Part shown: positions 1 to 10,954 of the stretch, in pieces
Layout: every line of letters begins with the position of its first letter
Position numbering within the stretch: the first letter of the stretch is position 1
Assembly: GCF_002878395.1 (NCBI RefSeq)
Contig: NC_061117.1
Location: forward strand, 225,705,694-225,769,693
Direction: 5' to 3'
Source of the DNA: Capsicum annuum
Lineage: Eukaryota; Streptophyta; Magnoliopsida; Solanales; Solanaceae
Length of the DNA: 64,000 nt
Position numbers and translations under genes: made by a program
Notes under the pieces: generated by a model
Database searches by the model: none
Seen by the model: only the letters and a program-made list of their open reading frames with translations
What the model was told of the DNA's origin: nothing

Positions 1-1030
1 AAAAGAAAAAAAATATATTACATTAAATTTCAAGTCATTTTTAAAATGCTACATAACAAATTAATTTAATTAAATAAGAAAAATTTATAAATTGTCAAAA
101 AATTTGAATAATCATGTTTTTATTTTTGCTCTCAAATTAAACATCAAATCCATTCCAAATAATTAAAATTCTTCTCCAACTAATTTAAATTTTTAACTAT
201 AAATTCATACATACAAACATAATAAATTTTTTATTTTTAAATTTGAATATTTTTAACAAATTCACAAAGTTTAATTTTTTTAAAGCAAAATTCACTATTT
301 TTTTTCAATATTCACTATCACTCACTTTCAATTTAAATTTAAATTTTAATCCCCAAAAAAATAAAAAGATTTCAAATTTAATTAAAAAATGAAAGGAATT
401 GAATTGAGAGGGAAAATTAAAATTTTTAAAAAAAGTGAACGTGTGTGTGAGAGGGAGGGGGCTGGAAGTGTGTGTGGGTGGGGTGTGGGGGTGGGGATGG
501 GGAGGGAAAAAATATATTTTTTAAAATTTTTAAAAGTATTTTTAAAATAATTTATTAATTTTTAAAATTATTTTTAAATTATTTTAAAAATATTTTTAAA
601 TTAAAAAATATGGAGGGAAAAAAAGGATCCTTTTAAAAAAAAAAAAAATTTAAAAATATTTTTAAATTTAAAAAGATGGAGGAAAAAAAAGGATCCTTTT
701 TCAATTTCTTTTTAAATTTTTATATATATATTTTTTGAAATTATTTTAATGTTAAATTGATCAAAAAATTACCCCCACTCGCACCCCCAAGCGAGTGAGT
801 ACACTCTCATTGTCCTAGTCAGCATGACCTTGCCACATAGGCAAGATCAACGGTCAAAGGGTGCAAAATGTTGCTTTTTGAATGGTTTAAGGGTCCAGAT
901 GACAAACATGTAAGTAGAAGTGTCCAACTTACAAAACCGACATATTACAGGGGTCCAGAAGGTCATTTTGCTAATTCTGTTCAACAAAGTTTGAAACTCT
1001 CTCGAAATTTGATTCTTGTCTAGGCAATAT
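1..1030. other. AT-rich intergenic sequence, no gene seen
   Basis: Very AT-rich sequence with no credible coding region on either strand. It contains a G-run tract at about 476-506 and an imperfect tandem duplication of about 65 bp (about 586-716), each copy carrying GGATCC and an A-rich purine run. From about 765 to 1030 the base composition becomes more balanced. The end of that stretch, from about 1000, resembles sequence at 7960-8020, so it belongs to the segmental duplication described below. The 103-codon minus-strand ORF here looks like repeat sequence. Confidence 0.6.
476..506 (+). repeat. G-run tract with quadruplex-forming pattern
   Basis: Six G-runs of three to five bases (476-478, 480-483, 487-491, 493-496, 499-502, 504-506) are separated by loops of one to three bases. 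This is the classic spacing for an intramolecular G-quadruplex. It sits in otherwise AT-rich DNA with no gene beside it. The pattern is directly visible; folding in vivo is inference. Confidence 0.7.
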
Positions 1031-1039
1031 GCTTGATAA

Positions 1040-1160
1040 CTATGTTGCTCGGACTCCCCAAAAAGGTTGCCGCACCCGTATTGGATTCTCCAAATGTGCA
1101 TTACTTTTGGTGTATCCAACACGCACCCCTTAGCACTTTTGTAGAGTCCGAGCAACATAG
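1040..1160. mobile_element. hAT-type MITE with 17-bp perfect inverted repeats
   Basis: The ends are perfect 17-bp inverted repeats (CTATGTTGCTCGGACTC and its reverse complement at 1144-1160). They are flanked by an 8-bp duplication differing at one base (CTTGATAA at 1032-1039, CTTGATAC at 1161-1168). An 8-bp target duplication is typical of hAT elements. A diverged copy lies at 8024-8145 in the duplicated segment, so this insertion predates the duplication. Confidence 0.8.
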
Positions 1161-1238
1161 CTTGATACTAAGTTACTAACTGCAGTATAATGTGTTCTAA
1201 TACATTCTAAAGTTTGCTTTGTCACTTGTTGTGTTTTG

Positions 1239-4139
1239 GGGTAAATTTCATCCATGATCACTTAACTTTGTATTTATTACGTAAAAATTATTTTTCTTTC
1301 ATTCATTTCATCTATGGTCACTTAACTTTGAATCTATTACGCAAGAATTGTTTTTCTTTTATTCATTTCATCAATGGTCATTTAACTTTACTCTGACCAT
1401 TATAAAAGTCACTATGATCGAATTTTACAATAATTTCATCGGAAAAATGATGTGGTAAGCTTAATTAGTTCTTAATCTATAATATATTAAAAGTGTGAAG
1501 ACCATTATAAAAGTAATTTGAACTTTTTGCCTTTCATTAAAAGTTTCCGCAATAGACAAAATAGTCTTTTACACTTTTTTTTTTGTGATATTAAATAGTA
1601 CTATGATAAAAATCTTTCCTAACTAAAACAGGCTTGGTATAAAAAATCCAAAAATATCTTTTGCAATGTCTAATATTATTGGCAAAATAACCTTTCCATT
1701 TAAAATAGATGTGATAAAAAAAAAAAGGAAAAATAAACATACTAAATCCGTTTTAAAGGTAATAGTGCCAAAACTCTCGGTGCATCTTCTTTCCTGTATT
1801 TATCACAAAAAAAAAAAAATCTTCTTTCCTATAAAATTAAGTCGGAGTTTTTCTTTTTATACCAATTGTTTTGCTGTTTATACATAATACATAATACATA
1901 TACATACATAATATATTAAAAGTCTGAACTTTAGAAAACTAATTTGGACTTTTTGTCCTTCATTAAAAGACTCTTCTTTAGACAAAACTGTCTTTTTACT
2001 ATTTTTTAATTTATTAATTAATTAATTATTTTTATTATATTAACTAGACTCCTAAAATATATGAGACTCTAAAATATTGGAACATTAATATTTTTTTGAC
2101 TGATCAATTGGAAAAATAGTCCTAAAATAGGATAGAAAAATACTCCTAAAATAGGACTCTATTAAGGAAATACTTTTATAAATATTAAGATGCATGTTAA
2201 ACTACCGAATCAGTTTACTCATTGAAAAAATATGATTGATGCTCATCTAACTTAATTCGGTTGCATGTCTAGATTGGTGAATGCTTAATTTTCTAACCCT
2301 CAACTTCTTCACTGTTTTTGTCAATATAATAGAATTCAACGTGTGTGTATATATATATTTTCTTTTTTTTTTTTCATTCAGGTCATTTTTTAGGGTCAAA
2401 ATTTTTGCTCAGACAAGAATTATTTTTATCAAAACTGAAGTTTTGTGGTCACTATTGTATTATTTTGTTGTAATTTACAGGCCGTGGATGAATTTATAGG
2501 TGGTAGATGAATGTTGGTCGGCTTTGAGGATTTTTTAGCTAAAGGTTAGGTTTAATTGTATTGTGTTTATATCTCTATTTTGAGTTTTTTTTTTTTTTTT
2601 TTTTTTGTGTGTAAAGGTTAAGTTTAGTTTTATTATTTTGATATCTCTATTATCGTATTATTTGTTATAGTTCACAAGTGGTAGATGAGTGTCAGACGAC
2701 TTTGAGGAAATTTTTGTGTAAATGTTAGATTTAATTATATTGTTTTGATGTCTCGATCGGCTTTGATAATTTTTTTTGGTAAAAGTTAGCTTTAATTAAA
2801 TAAATCTCCAAAAGATATTGAATTTAATTATTGTATTCATCTTTATTATTTAAACAAATATTCTATTTAATGCAAGGTTTAAACTCAATAAAGTGAGGTA
2901 CACGTGCGAAGCGCTTACCACCTAAACTAGTTTTAATTTAAGTGAATATATAATATATTACTCATATCTTGACCCTTTTTATATGTGCACAACTCAATTT
3001 TCCTTATGGATTATTTAATGAAAGAATATCAATTTCTTAATAGATTAGATTAATTACCTAATGAAGACTATTTTCATAAAAAAAAATTGGCTGATATTTT
3101 TATGAAATAAAATTATACTTATGTATTCTTAAAATTCTCTAAAGTTGAGATATGTGTTGGTAAATTATTTTTTCCTATAGTATTATGACATGTAGTTGAT
3201 AAAATTATTTGTCTCCCTCTAAAATTGTGACATGTAGTGATAAAATTATTTTTTTCGTAAATTTTTTTCTTGCCACTTGAGTCTTTGCATTCGGTATATC
3301 ATAATAATATGATAAGCTACTCTATTTACTGAGTTTGTCTTTGTATTTTTAATTGTTTGACTAATTGATTAATTCTATTAAAAGCTTATATTATAATATT
3401 CAAGTTTTGATAAATTACATTTTGTTTAATTAATTTAATTGATAAATATAAAATTAAATATCCAATAATTTCTTTATCTATTAAAGTACTTATATTTTAT
3501 AGCTTTTATTAACAAAAGTGTACGTTAATATAATATTATTTGTATAAAATTTTGACAATACTTATTTAATGACACAATTACAAAGATTTTATTTTAAAAC
3601 TATCTTTAACGTGTTGATTTATCTTCAAAGAATTAAACTATTTTTTTTTTAAAATAATATCATACATGTATTTCTATTTTATGTGTTTTGAAGAATTTAT
3701 CTTGTTTATCACTCTTTTTCGATGCACCTTTTTGGCAAATGAATGTAATATTATAAAATATTTCATAAAATATCAACCAATTTTTTTTATAAAATTAGTC
3801 TTCATTAGGTAATCTAATCTATTAAGAAATTGGTATTCTTTCATTAAATAATCTATAAAAGAAATTGGGTTGTGCACATATAAAAAAGGTCAAGATATGA
3901 ATAATATGTTATATATTCACTTAAATTAAAATTAAGAACAAATTAAGGTTGCCACATCATTTTTTTCGATGGAATTATTGTAAAATTTGGTCATAGTGAC
4001 TTTTGTTATGGTCGAAATAAAGTTAAATGAGCATGGATGAAATGAATGAAAGAAAAGTAACTTTTGCGTAATAGATACAAAGTTAAGTGACCATGGATAA
4101 AATGAATGAAAGAAAAGTGACCATGGATGAAATTTACCC
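1239..4139. mobile_element. Long-TIR (MULE-like/foldback) element carrying a Helitron
   Basis: Left arm 1239-1475 continuing at 2931-3115 is the inverted copy of right arm about 3745-4139, giving terminal inverted repeats of roughly 400 bp around a loop of about 630 bp. The outer ends read GGGTAAATTTCATCC on both sides. The left arm is split by a Helitron (1476-2930). Without it the element is about 1.45 kb. The paralogous segment at about 8215-8230 runs straight through the insertion point, so this insertion came after the duplication. The flanking duplication is imperfect (TGTGTTTTG versus TGTGTTGCC), so assignment to Mutator-like elements is probable, not certain. No transposase ORF was found, so it is non-autonomous. 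Confidence 0.75.
1476..2930 (+). mobile_element. Non-autonomous Helitron nested in the long-TIR element
   Basis: The element starts with TCTATAATATATTAAAAG, a typical plant Helitron 5' end, and finishes in CTAG. A degenerate hairpin region (CACGTGCGAAGCGC) lies about 15 bases before the end. It sits between A and T with no target duplication. The intact right arm of the host element keeps the empty site, GTTCTTAATTTTAATTTAAG, which equals the sequence either side of this insertion joined together. A second, weaker 5'-like end is seen near 1905, suggesting internal duplication or an older nested copy. No Rep/helicase coding capacity is present. Confidence 0.85.
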
Positions 4140-5330
4140 TGTGTTGCCAACAAAGCTCAAGTGGCCAAGGGTCTAGGTACTTTAACCAAGATTTGAGTTA
4201 TACTTTAACAAATAGAGGTTCTATGTGCTGCAAGTCTATTGTTTAGATGGTTGTCAAATATCGTTGTAGCGCGATACAATACGATACGATACATTATGAA
4301 ATGACATGCAACAACCATCCAAACAAGCTTTATCTGCTTAATCAATTTTTATTACTTTGTTGATTTATATACTATGTTATTAGTGGCGGATCTAGGAATT
4401 TATTTCGGGGAGTTTGAAAAAATAAAAATATAAATATGTTAATACGTCAACAAAATATAATTTCAAGGTATAGCAACTGTACATGCATCCTTTTTTTTTT
4501 TTTATAGCTATGCAGGACAGCTACTATAGCAGCTTGCAACATAGATTTTAAAAATTGAAGCCTTCGCTGGTAGTGGGAATCGAACCCACGACTGAGGGCT
4601 GAAGGAGTGACTCAAGAAGCAAACATAGAATCACTGGGCTATTCAACAACCTTGTTTTCACATGGTTCAAAATTAATATATATACATAAATATAAATTTT
4701 CTACGTTATATATACAACGTAATTTTTTGTTGAGGGAGTTCGGGTGAACCCATGGATACCACGTGGGTCCGCCCCTGTATGTTACAATTCCATGTAGTAC
4801 ATGATGTGTTAATGATGTTTCTTTAATTTGTTTAAGATATGTTTTATAGTTCGTAAGAGTGCAACTAGTGATGTGTGAATTAAGTGCATATCACGAGTTG
4901 GAATGTACAATCATGTTATAGAAATATATTACTATGGTACTTAAGTGTAGAACGGCAGACGGGCAAATGCATTATTTATCGAGTTTCAAACTGTATGGTA
5001 CTTAAGTATGGTACTAGTGACTTTAAATTTAACGAATATGCGCCAATAGTATAAATAAATCTTGCATTATGACATCGCTTACAAGCCAATTATAGGTAAC
5101 TTTTATAACAAGCATGCATTATTGACAACACGCAAGAATGACAAAGAACAGAACAATGTGGCTTGTGAGGGATTTCACGTTGAACGTCTCCTAGTGTTTG
5201 TCTAAATTACGCATAAATATTTTTGAAATATATTTTCTGCATGCTTACTAGATACCTAAAAATAAGTAAGAAAATCACACGTAATTTTAGAAAAATAAGT
5301 GATTTTCTTATTATTACTAGATTTTCGATA
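4140..5330. repeat. Segmental duplication copy 1 (paralogue of about 8220-8880)
   Basis: This stretch, interrupted by a MITE at 4381-4777, aligns with about 8220-8880. Shared landmarks are the CAAGTGGCCAAG block, the GTAGCGCGATAC block, and the CATGCTTACTAGATA block. Both copies lead into a duplicated F-box gene promoter. No gene is seen within it. A tRNA-like SINE segment is visible in the second copy near 8460-8560 and more decayed here near 4850-4920. Confidence 0.7.
4381..4777. mobile_element. hAT-type MITE of the 'TGGCGGA' family
   Basis: The ends are TAGTGGCGGATC and GGGTCCGCCCCTG, flanked by an 8-bp duplication with one mismatch (TATGTTAT at 4373-4380, TATGTTAC at 4778-4785). The paralogous copy near 8430-8450 lacks the element and shows a single target copy. 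Its interior holds an antisense tRNA-T-arm-like block near 4575-4600 (GGGAATCGAACCCACGAC). This is not a complete tRNA gene: no full acceptor stem or D-arm can be built around it. Confidence 0.8.
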
Positions 5331-5624
5331 TATTTTTGGTAAAACCTTTCCTTTTAATTAAATATATTTATACTAAAACCTTTCCTTATTTGAAGTATCA
5401 GAATTAATGAAGCTAAATACCTATTTTAACCGTACAAAGAGGCCTGATATCTATATGCTAAACCTAATCTAACCGTATTAAATGTAAAATTAGGTGACCC
5501 TATATAGGTCTTTGTTATTTTAACATAATCTTTATAATAAAAAAATATTCTTAAGCCTTTTATTATTTTACCACAATCTTTATAATAAAGGAATAGTCGT
5601 GCAATGCACGTGTGTACAAACTAG
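5315..5624 (+). mobile_element. Probable Helitron 3' end fragment
   Basis: It ends in a hairpin (CGTGCAATGCACG) followed by TGTGTACAAACTAG and then T. This is the usual 3' structure of Solanaceae Helitrons. The paralogous segment near 8885-8900 lacks about 300 bp here, supporting an insertion. The 5' boundary is approximate because no clear TC start was found. Confidence 0.55.
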
Positions 5625-5845
5625 TGTATGTATATATATATATATATATACACCCATATAAGTTGTCATAGACATAAGCGAATTCTTCCTATTTTTTTGT
5701 AGAAAATAATTAGCGTTTGAATTACCTTATACTATTATTTTTTTTATTTATATTTAAATATTATAAAATAAAAATAATAGACAATCTTACCTATTTAAGT
5801 CTTAAGAGTCCTAAACTGTGACGGTTTATTTTAGTTAATGTCTAC

Positions 5846-5853
5846 TATAAAAG
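5846..5853 (+). promoter_or_regulatory. TATA box of F-box copy A
   Basis: TATAAAAG lies about 60 bases before the ATG at 5907. The same block is conserved in the second copy (TATAAAAA at 9121-9128). It is deleted from the 14-kb copy. Confidence 0.6.
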
Positions 5854-5906
5854 CACCTAATACTTGGTTGACGTAACACCAAACCCTCCAAGTCTATTAA
5901 TCAAAT

Positions 5907-6759
5907 ATGGTTAAACGTTTCAAATCACTACTTCGTTTTGACTGCTTTTCTATTGGAACAACTTCATCAAAAAAGTACTTTCCTGAGGAAATACTTGTGG
6001 AAATCCTCATCAGGTTACCTGTTAAGTCTCTTGTTCGATTCAGATGTGTATCGAAATCTTGGAAGACGTTAATCTCAGATGAATACTTTAAGGCGAAGCA
6101 TTGCAATCATGCGAAGAAGAATAAAAAAATTCTCATTGCCCGAATGTTGTTTGATGATGTTGGTATTGGTCATTGGGATTTCAGTTGTTCTTATTACAGT
6201 TGTTGTTTATCTTCACCATTATCATCTGCTAGACCATTACAAAAGCTTGGTTGCCCATCAAACCATAATGGTTATAATAAAATATGTTGTTGTGATGGTT
6301 TGTCTCTTCTTCTGTGTCCTTCTGGTGGCTATTTACTGTGGAATCCATCCACAAATGAATCAGTACATTAGATGTACCGTTTCAGTGTTAGATGAAATGC
6401 TTTGTGTTTATTGTACTTTTTGGAGACGGAAACTTTTTAAGTTATGAGTAATGAAAGAATATGGTGTCAACGAAACTTGGACTCAATTATTTACCATACG
6501 AGGACCTCATCTATTATTAGCCAAACCATTATTTACCATATCAAAATATATGTTTGTGGAGGGTGAAGTGCTACTCGGATTTTGCCATGGTGGATTTAGG
6601 ACATCATCCAAAGGACCATATGAATTGTTCACTGAATATTGCGGTTTTCAACAAGTATTCGTTCTCCAACATTACTTATTTAGTATTAGAATTGGGCTGC
6701 ATGGGGGTGTCATGCTACAACATTTTATTGCTATAAGTTTATTAGCTGTGGTTTCATGA
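5907..6759 (+). pseudogene. F-box (FBA-type) gene copy A, internally deleted
   Basis: An ATG at 5907 opens a 154-codon reading frame that keeps a good F-box near residues 25-70 (FPEEILVEILIRLPVKSLVR, then FRCVSKSWKTLI). It also keeps the start of the C-terminal F-box-associated region, including the LLWNPSTNES motif. F-box proteins act as substrate adaptors of SCF ubiquitin ligases, and full-length members of this family usually run to nearly 400 residues. Here the frame stops at 6369-6371. The sequence then jumps to the late part of the domain (about 6372-6759), missing some 400 bp that copies at 9.4 and 14.8 kb still hold. A further in-frame stop precedes 6451. The promoter is intact, so a short F-box-only protein could be made, but it is most simply a pseudogene. 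Confidence 0.8.
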
Positions 6760-6769
6760 TGTGTTTGCT

Positions 6770-7960
6770 TATTTCAAAAGTAGATGAATTCAAGCCTCTC
6801 ACCTCAATAAGTTCACCTTCATAGATTTGACAACTAAGTATCAGCAGCAACAATGGAAAAGTCATCCAGAGCAACGTCCACAATTTATGTCAACATGACA
6901 TACTACAGCGATAAGATAAAACACCATCATCACATAGAAAATCGTGGATCCTAACATTAACAAGTTACATTTGACCAAAAGGACTTCAAAAAACAATGAA
7001 ATGAAATTGGTGCTTATCAAACTACAGTCTTACTCCCTCCGTTCCAAAATACTTGTCACAGTTTTCTTTTTTGAAATCAAGCAATAACAACTTTGGACGA
7101 CATTTTTTGATTGATGTGCTTTTACTTCATATCAATATGAGAGGAAAAAAAATGCAATTTATAGTTTTTGAAAATACCAAATTAATCTAATCTAATTTAA
7201 CTTTGAAAATTAGGCAAACTAACTCTAGAGAAGTAAAACTCGACAACTATTTTGGTATGTATCTTCAAAGGAATGCAGAGAAACGACACTAAAATTGTTC
7301 CTCAAAGATAAAACAGATGGATGTATTAAATAAATACCTTTAATTAGTGGAATAAGTGAAGCAAAATTTAATATTATTTCATGCGGAATTAATTCAAGTT
7401 GGATATTCCGAAATAAAAATAACATTATAATTTCGGGATATATTAATTATTCTGCAATTTATCCCTAACCAAACATGAATATATCCATCCTAAAATTAAT
7501 TTCGAAATTAGTTATCTTTCATCCCTCAAACTAAATTAACCTAAGCCTTTTTGGTACTGTTCAATCTCATCATTCTAATTTATTATGTCATTGTTGGGGC
7601 AAAAGGGAGTTGCTTAGATGGTACGCAGCGCTCGCTTTCAACTTGAAGATTGTAAATTTGAGTCATTAAATAAGCAAAAAAAGATAGAGCTCCTAGGGAG
7701 GGAAAAAAATTTGTGGAAGAAGGGCACATTGAACGGAATTACGGAATTGACATTATCATTTAACGTTCTAATTGTTGATTGTTTCTTGTGGTATCAAGGG
7801 ATAGAATGGGAATTATGGGTTTTTGGGTGTAAGATCCAATGATAATGTCATTTTAGTTGGGGGGAGGCGGGGGGTGGACCATGAAATTTCAATTATTTGA
7901 TGAAATTTTTGGAATTAAAATGTTCATAATAAGGATTACAAAACCGAATCATCTATACAT
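6770..7960. other. Intergenic, MITE remnants
   Basis: No gene is supported. Near 7033 the sequence ACTCCCTCCGTTCCAAAATAC matches the left end of a Stowaway-like MITE, but the matching right end is not visible. The 7345-7550 stretch resembles other AT-rich MITE interiors in this window. The 74-codon ORF at 7618-7842 has no recognisable feature. Confidence 0.5.
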
Positions 7961-8023
7961 TAGGATTGCAAATTTTGAAATTCTCTTGAAAAATGATTCT
8001 TGCGTAGGCAATATGCATGATAA

Positions 8024-8145
8024 CTAAGTTGCTCGGACTCTCCAAAAAATGTTACCGCATCCGTGTCGGATCCTCCAAAAATGCACTAGTTTTGAAGGAT
8101 TCAACATGTACCCGATGACATTTTTGAAGAGTTCGAGCAACATAG
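8024..8145. mobile_element. hAT-type MITE, diverged duplicate of 1040-1160
   Basis: Inverted ends CTAAGTTGCTCGGACTC and GAGTTCGAGCAACATAG are diverged from the perfect pair at 1040-1160. It lies in the same context within the duplicated segment, so it is a co-duplicated copy and not an independent insertion. Confidence 0.75.
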
Positions 8146-8459
8146 CTTGATGATACCAAATTACTAACTGTAGTATAATGTGTTCTAATACATTCTAATT
8201 TGTGTTTATGACTTGCTGTGTGTTGCCAACAAAGCTCAAGTGGCCAAGAGTCTAGGTACTTTAACCAAGATTTTGAGTTATACTTTTAACAAATAGAGGT
8301 TCTACATGCTGCTTGTCTATTGTTTGGATGGTAATTAATTGTTGTAGCGCGATACGATACATTATGAAATGATATGCAACAACCATCCAAACAAGCCGTA
8401 TCAGCTTAATCATTTTTTATTACTTTGTTGATTTATGCTATATTGCAAGATATGTTATA

Positions 8460-8560
8460 GTTCCCCCATGGGGTTTGGTCTGGCGGTAAGAGTGCTAACT
8501 AGTGATGTATGAATTAGGTGCACATCACGAGTTCGAATGTATAATCATGTTATAGACATA
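8460..8560 (+). mobile_element. tRNA-derived SINE fragment
   Basis: A box-A-like block (TGGCGGTAAGAGTGC) is followed about 40 bases later by a box-B-like block (CACGAGTTCGAATG), the internal polymerase III promoter layout of tRNA-derived SINEs. The 3' end is not clear. The homologous stretch at about 4850-4920 is partly deleted. Confidence 0.5.
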
Positions 8561-8894
8561 TATTAGTATGATAGTGAAGTGTAGAAGTTAACTAATATAC
8601 ACCGATAGCATAAATAAATCTTGCATTATGACATCACTTACAAACCAATTATAGGTAACTTTAATAACAAGCATGCGTTATTGACAGCACGCAAAAATGA
8701 TAAAAAACAGAATGATGTGGCTTGTGAGGGATTTCACGTTGATCGTCTCCTAGTGTTGTCTAAATTATACATAAATATTTTTGAAATATCTTTTCTGCAT
8801 GCTTACTAGATAATACCTAAAAATAAATAAAAAAATCATACTTAATTTTAGAAAAATAAGCGATTTTCTTATTATTTTTTGATGTTCGGTAATA

Positions 8895-9180
8895 TATATG
8901 CACCCATAAGTTGTCATAGACAAAAGTAAATCCTTCCTATTTTTGGTAGAAAATAATTTAGAGTCCGAATTACCTTATACTACTATTACCTTATTTATAT
9001 TTAAATATTAAAAAAAAAAAATTGAAAATCTTACCTATTATAAGTCTTAAAAGAGTCCTTATATATTATGTAAAATACTCATTCCAATGACGATGTATAG
9101 TAGATATATATAATGTCTACTATAAAAACACCTAATAGTTGGTCGACATAACACCAAAACCTCAAGTCTAATAAATTTTC
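8895..9180 (+). pseudogene. F-box promoter copy B, coding part lost
   Basis: This block matches the promoter and 5' region of F-box copy A (from CACCCATAAGTTGTCATAGAC through the TATA box at 9121-9128 to CTCAAGTCTAATAA). Where the ATG and F-box should follow, the sequence changes to unrelated DNA. It is a promoter remnant with no coding capacity. Confidence 0.65.
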
Positions 9181-9234
9181 TTCTGTGGATGTCTGATTCC
9201 ACATTGTAAAAGGTTTCTCTCTAACCATGTTCGG

Positions 9235-9770
9235 TAATATATATATATACACCCATAAGTTGTTATAGACATAAGCAAATCCTTCCTATTTTTGGTATAA
9301 AATAATTTAGAGTCCGAATTACCTTATATTAAATAGACTTTCAAATTTTTCCTCCAAGAAAGGAATAAACCAACATAGAAGAGATTTCTATATTTTACTG
9401 AACTTTCAGGAAAAGTAAAAGCTATTATAGTGATCATTTATTGTGGAATCCATCCACAAATGAATCAGTACAACTTCCTAATCATGAGTTTTCAGATGCA
9501 ACACATATCACTTACGGATTAGGATATGACTCGATTAGTGATGACTATAAGATTATAATCATGCCTCTTATTCGAAGCTATAAGAAAAATATGAAAAGAA
9601 AAGTTTCTGCCTACGGCTACATGCCCCTATTCTCACCTGAGAAGTCATTAGGAATTATCCTAATTTTTAATCGACTTATTTTTCTAGAAAAATATTTAAA
9701 TCAGCCAAATAAAACTGAAAAATATTTTCGAAAAAAAATGTTTTACCCATACCAAACACACCCATAAGGC
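9235..9770 (+). pseudogene. F-box gene copy C, fragment of the associated domain
   Basis: A third copy of the promoter start (9235-9330) is joined through unrelated sequence to a piece of the F-box-associated domain from 9441 (LWNPSTNESVQLPNHEFSDA, then THITYGLGYDSISDDYKI). The F-box itself is missing and the frame runs out into non-homologous sequence by about 9600. It preserves the part of the domain deleted from copy A and partly deleted from the 14-kb copy. Confidence 0.7.
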
Positions 9771-9774
9771 CATA

Positions 9775-10051
9775 ATTATGATTTAAGAATTGCAGTAGTT
9801 GCTTTTAATTTACTTACATTACTACGTACCCCCATATGGGAAACCAAGTTGCTGGGATGTTGGGACCATCATAGTACATAAACCTAGTATTTTATAAAAA
9901 CAAGTACATATATAATAATTAGACAAGTGGATATAATGGCGATTAAATCAAAGTTTGAAGTTTCTACATCATAGTTTATGTAAATATTACTATTGGCTAA
10001 AAGTCATTAGGTGAGTCAACGACTCATTATGTTTCCTATCCAGCTAAGCAT
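9775..10051 (+). repeat. Upstream promoter block of HIPP gene 1, displaced
   Basis: About 9780-10050 matches the upstream region of the second HMA gene (about 19335-19580). Shared landmarks are AGTTGCTTTTAA, the GGATATTGGGACCA type block, TAATAATTGGACAAG and GTCATTAGGTGAG. The rest of the promoter resumes only near 12190, so transposon insertions have pushed this block some 2 kb upstream. Confidence 0.65.
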
Positions 10052-10059
10052 ATGAAATG

Positions 10060-10768
10060 TAGGGGTGTGAAAAAACTGAAATGACCGATAAATTAAATCG
10101 ATAAAAATGTTATTGGGTAATTGATATTGGGTTATTGGGTTAAGGGTTTCTTATTGATTTTATAAAAAATTTTATTGGGTAAACGGTTCGATTTCGATTT
10201 TAGCTTAATTGGTTATCGATTAAACCGATAACCCAATAAGAATATACTAAATTATTGTTTTATATCCCTATTTATGTTATATATAAATCTCTCTCTCTAT
10301 ATATATATGTATATGTATATATATTATATGCATTACTTATTCACAATTCAGTGATTCACAAAGTATTAACCTATTCAGGGCAACAAAGGCACAATATAAA
10401 ACTCGGCTATTATCGTATTGAAAAGCTTAAAGCATTTATAACTTCCAACAATTAGGATTTAATTTTTTCCTAACTAACATTCAGTTCAAGTTTGAAGATT
10501 CTTGTAAACTAAAATGCATTGAGTAGGATTTTGGCGGTAACTAAAATTTCATTTTTTTATGTTAGTTGTTACTATTTCTATTCTATAAGTATTTTCTTAT
10601 TGGTTAAACCAAAAACCGAACCGTTAAGGACCAAAAACCGATAAACCGAAACCGATAAGAAAAAATCTTATTGGTTGGTTATTGATTTTACATATTTAAA
10701 AATCGAAAACCGATAAGCCGAACCAATAACATATAAAACCAAACCGAACCGACCGATGCACACCCCTA
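10060..10768. mobile_element. 709-bp hAT-type non-autonomous element with perfect TSD
   Basis: The ends TAGGGGTGTG and CACACCCCTA are flanked by a perfect 8-bp duplication, ATGAAATG, at 10052-10059 and 10769-10776. The interior is made of AACCGATAA / TTATTGGTT type inverted repeats, so the element can fold back on itself. A related copy lies in an intron of HMA gene 1 (about 12734-13270). No transposase is encoded. Confidence 0.85.
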
Positions 10769-10778
10769 ATGAAATGCG

Positions 10779-10954
10779 TTTTTTTTCATCCGATGTTCGG
10801 TAACCGCATTGGAGTCCGAATTCGCGCCGCGTAGGGCCCCATTCGGGGGAGCACTCCCTACCAAGAATTTTTTCATACTCAGGGCTCGAATCCGAGACCT
10901 CTGGTTAAGGGAGGAGCAGCTCCATCCGCTGCATCACATCCTTTGTGGTAATAT
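10779..10954 (-). mobile_element. tRNA-derived SINE
   Basis: Read on the minus strand it has box B (GGTCTCGGATTCGAGCC) preceded by a tRNA-like 5' region, and it finishes with an A-tail, seen as T-run 10779-10788 on the plus strand. The flanks share AATGCG (10773-10778 and 10955-10960), a likely short target duplication. It inserted directly beside the right target duplication of the preceding hAT element. Confidence 0.7.

Larger units (their letters stand above)
7960..8895. repeat. Segmental duplication copy 2
   Basis: Collinear with 1000-1238 joined to 4140-4380 and 4778-5310. This copy lacks the 2.9-kb element, the 397-bp MITE and the Helitron fragment found in copy 1. It therefore records the pre-insertion arrangement. 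Confidence 0.75.

Noticed and set aside
847..1158. 103-codon minus-strand ORF
   Set aside because: It overlaps a MITE and repeat sequence and shows no domain or conserved motif.
4565..4662. Possible minus-strand tRNA gene
   Set aside because: Only the T-arm-like block is convincing. No acceptor stem closure or D-arm can be drawn, and the block lies inside a MITE.
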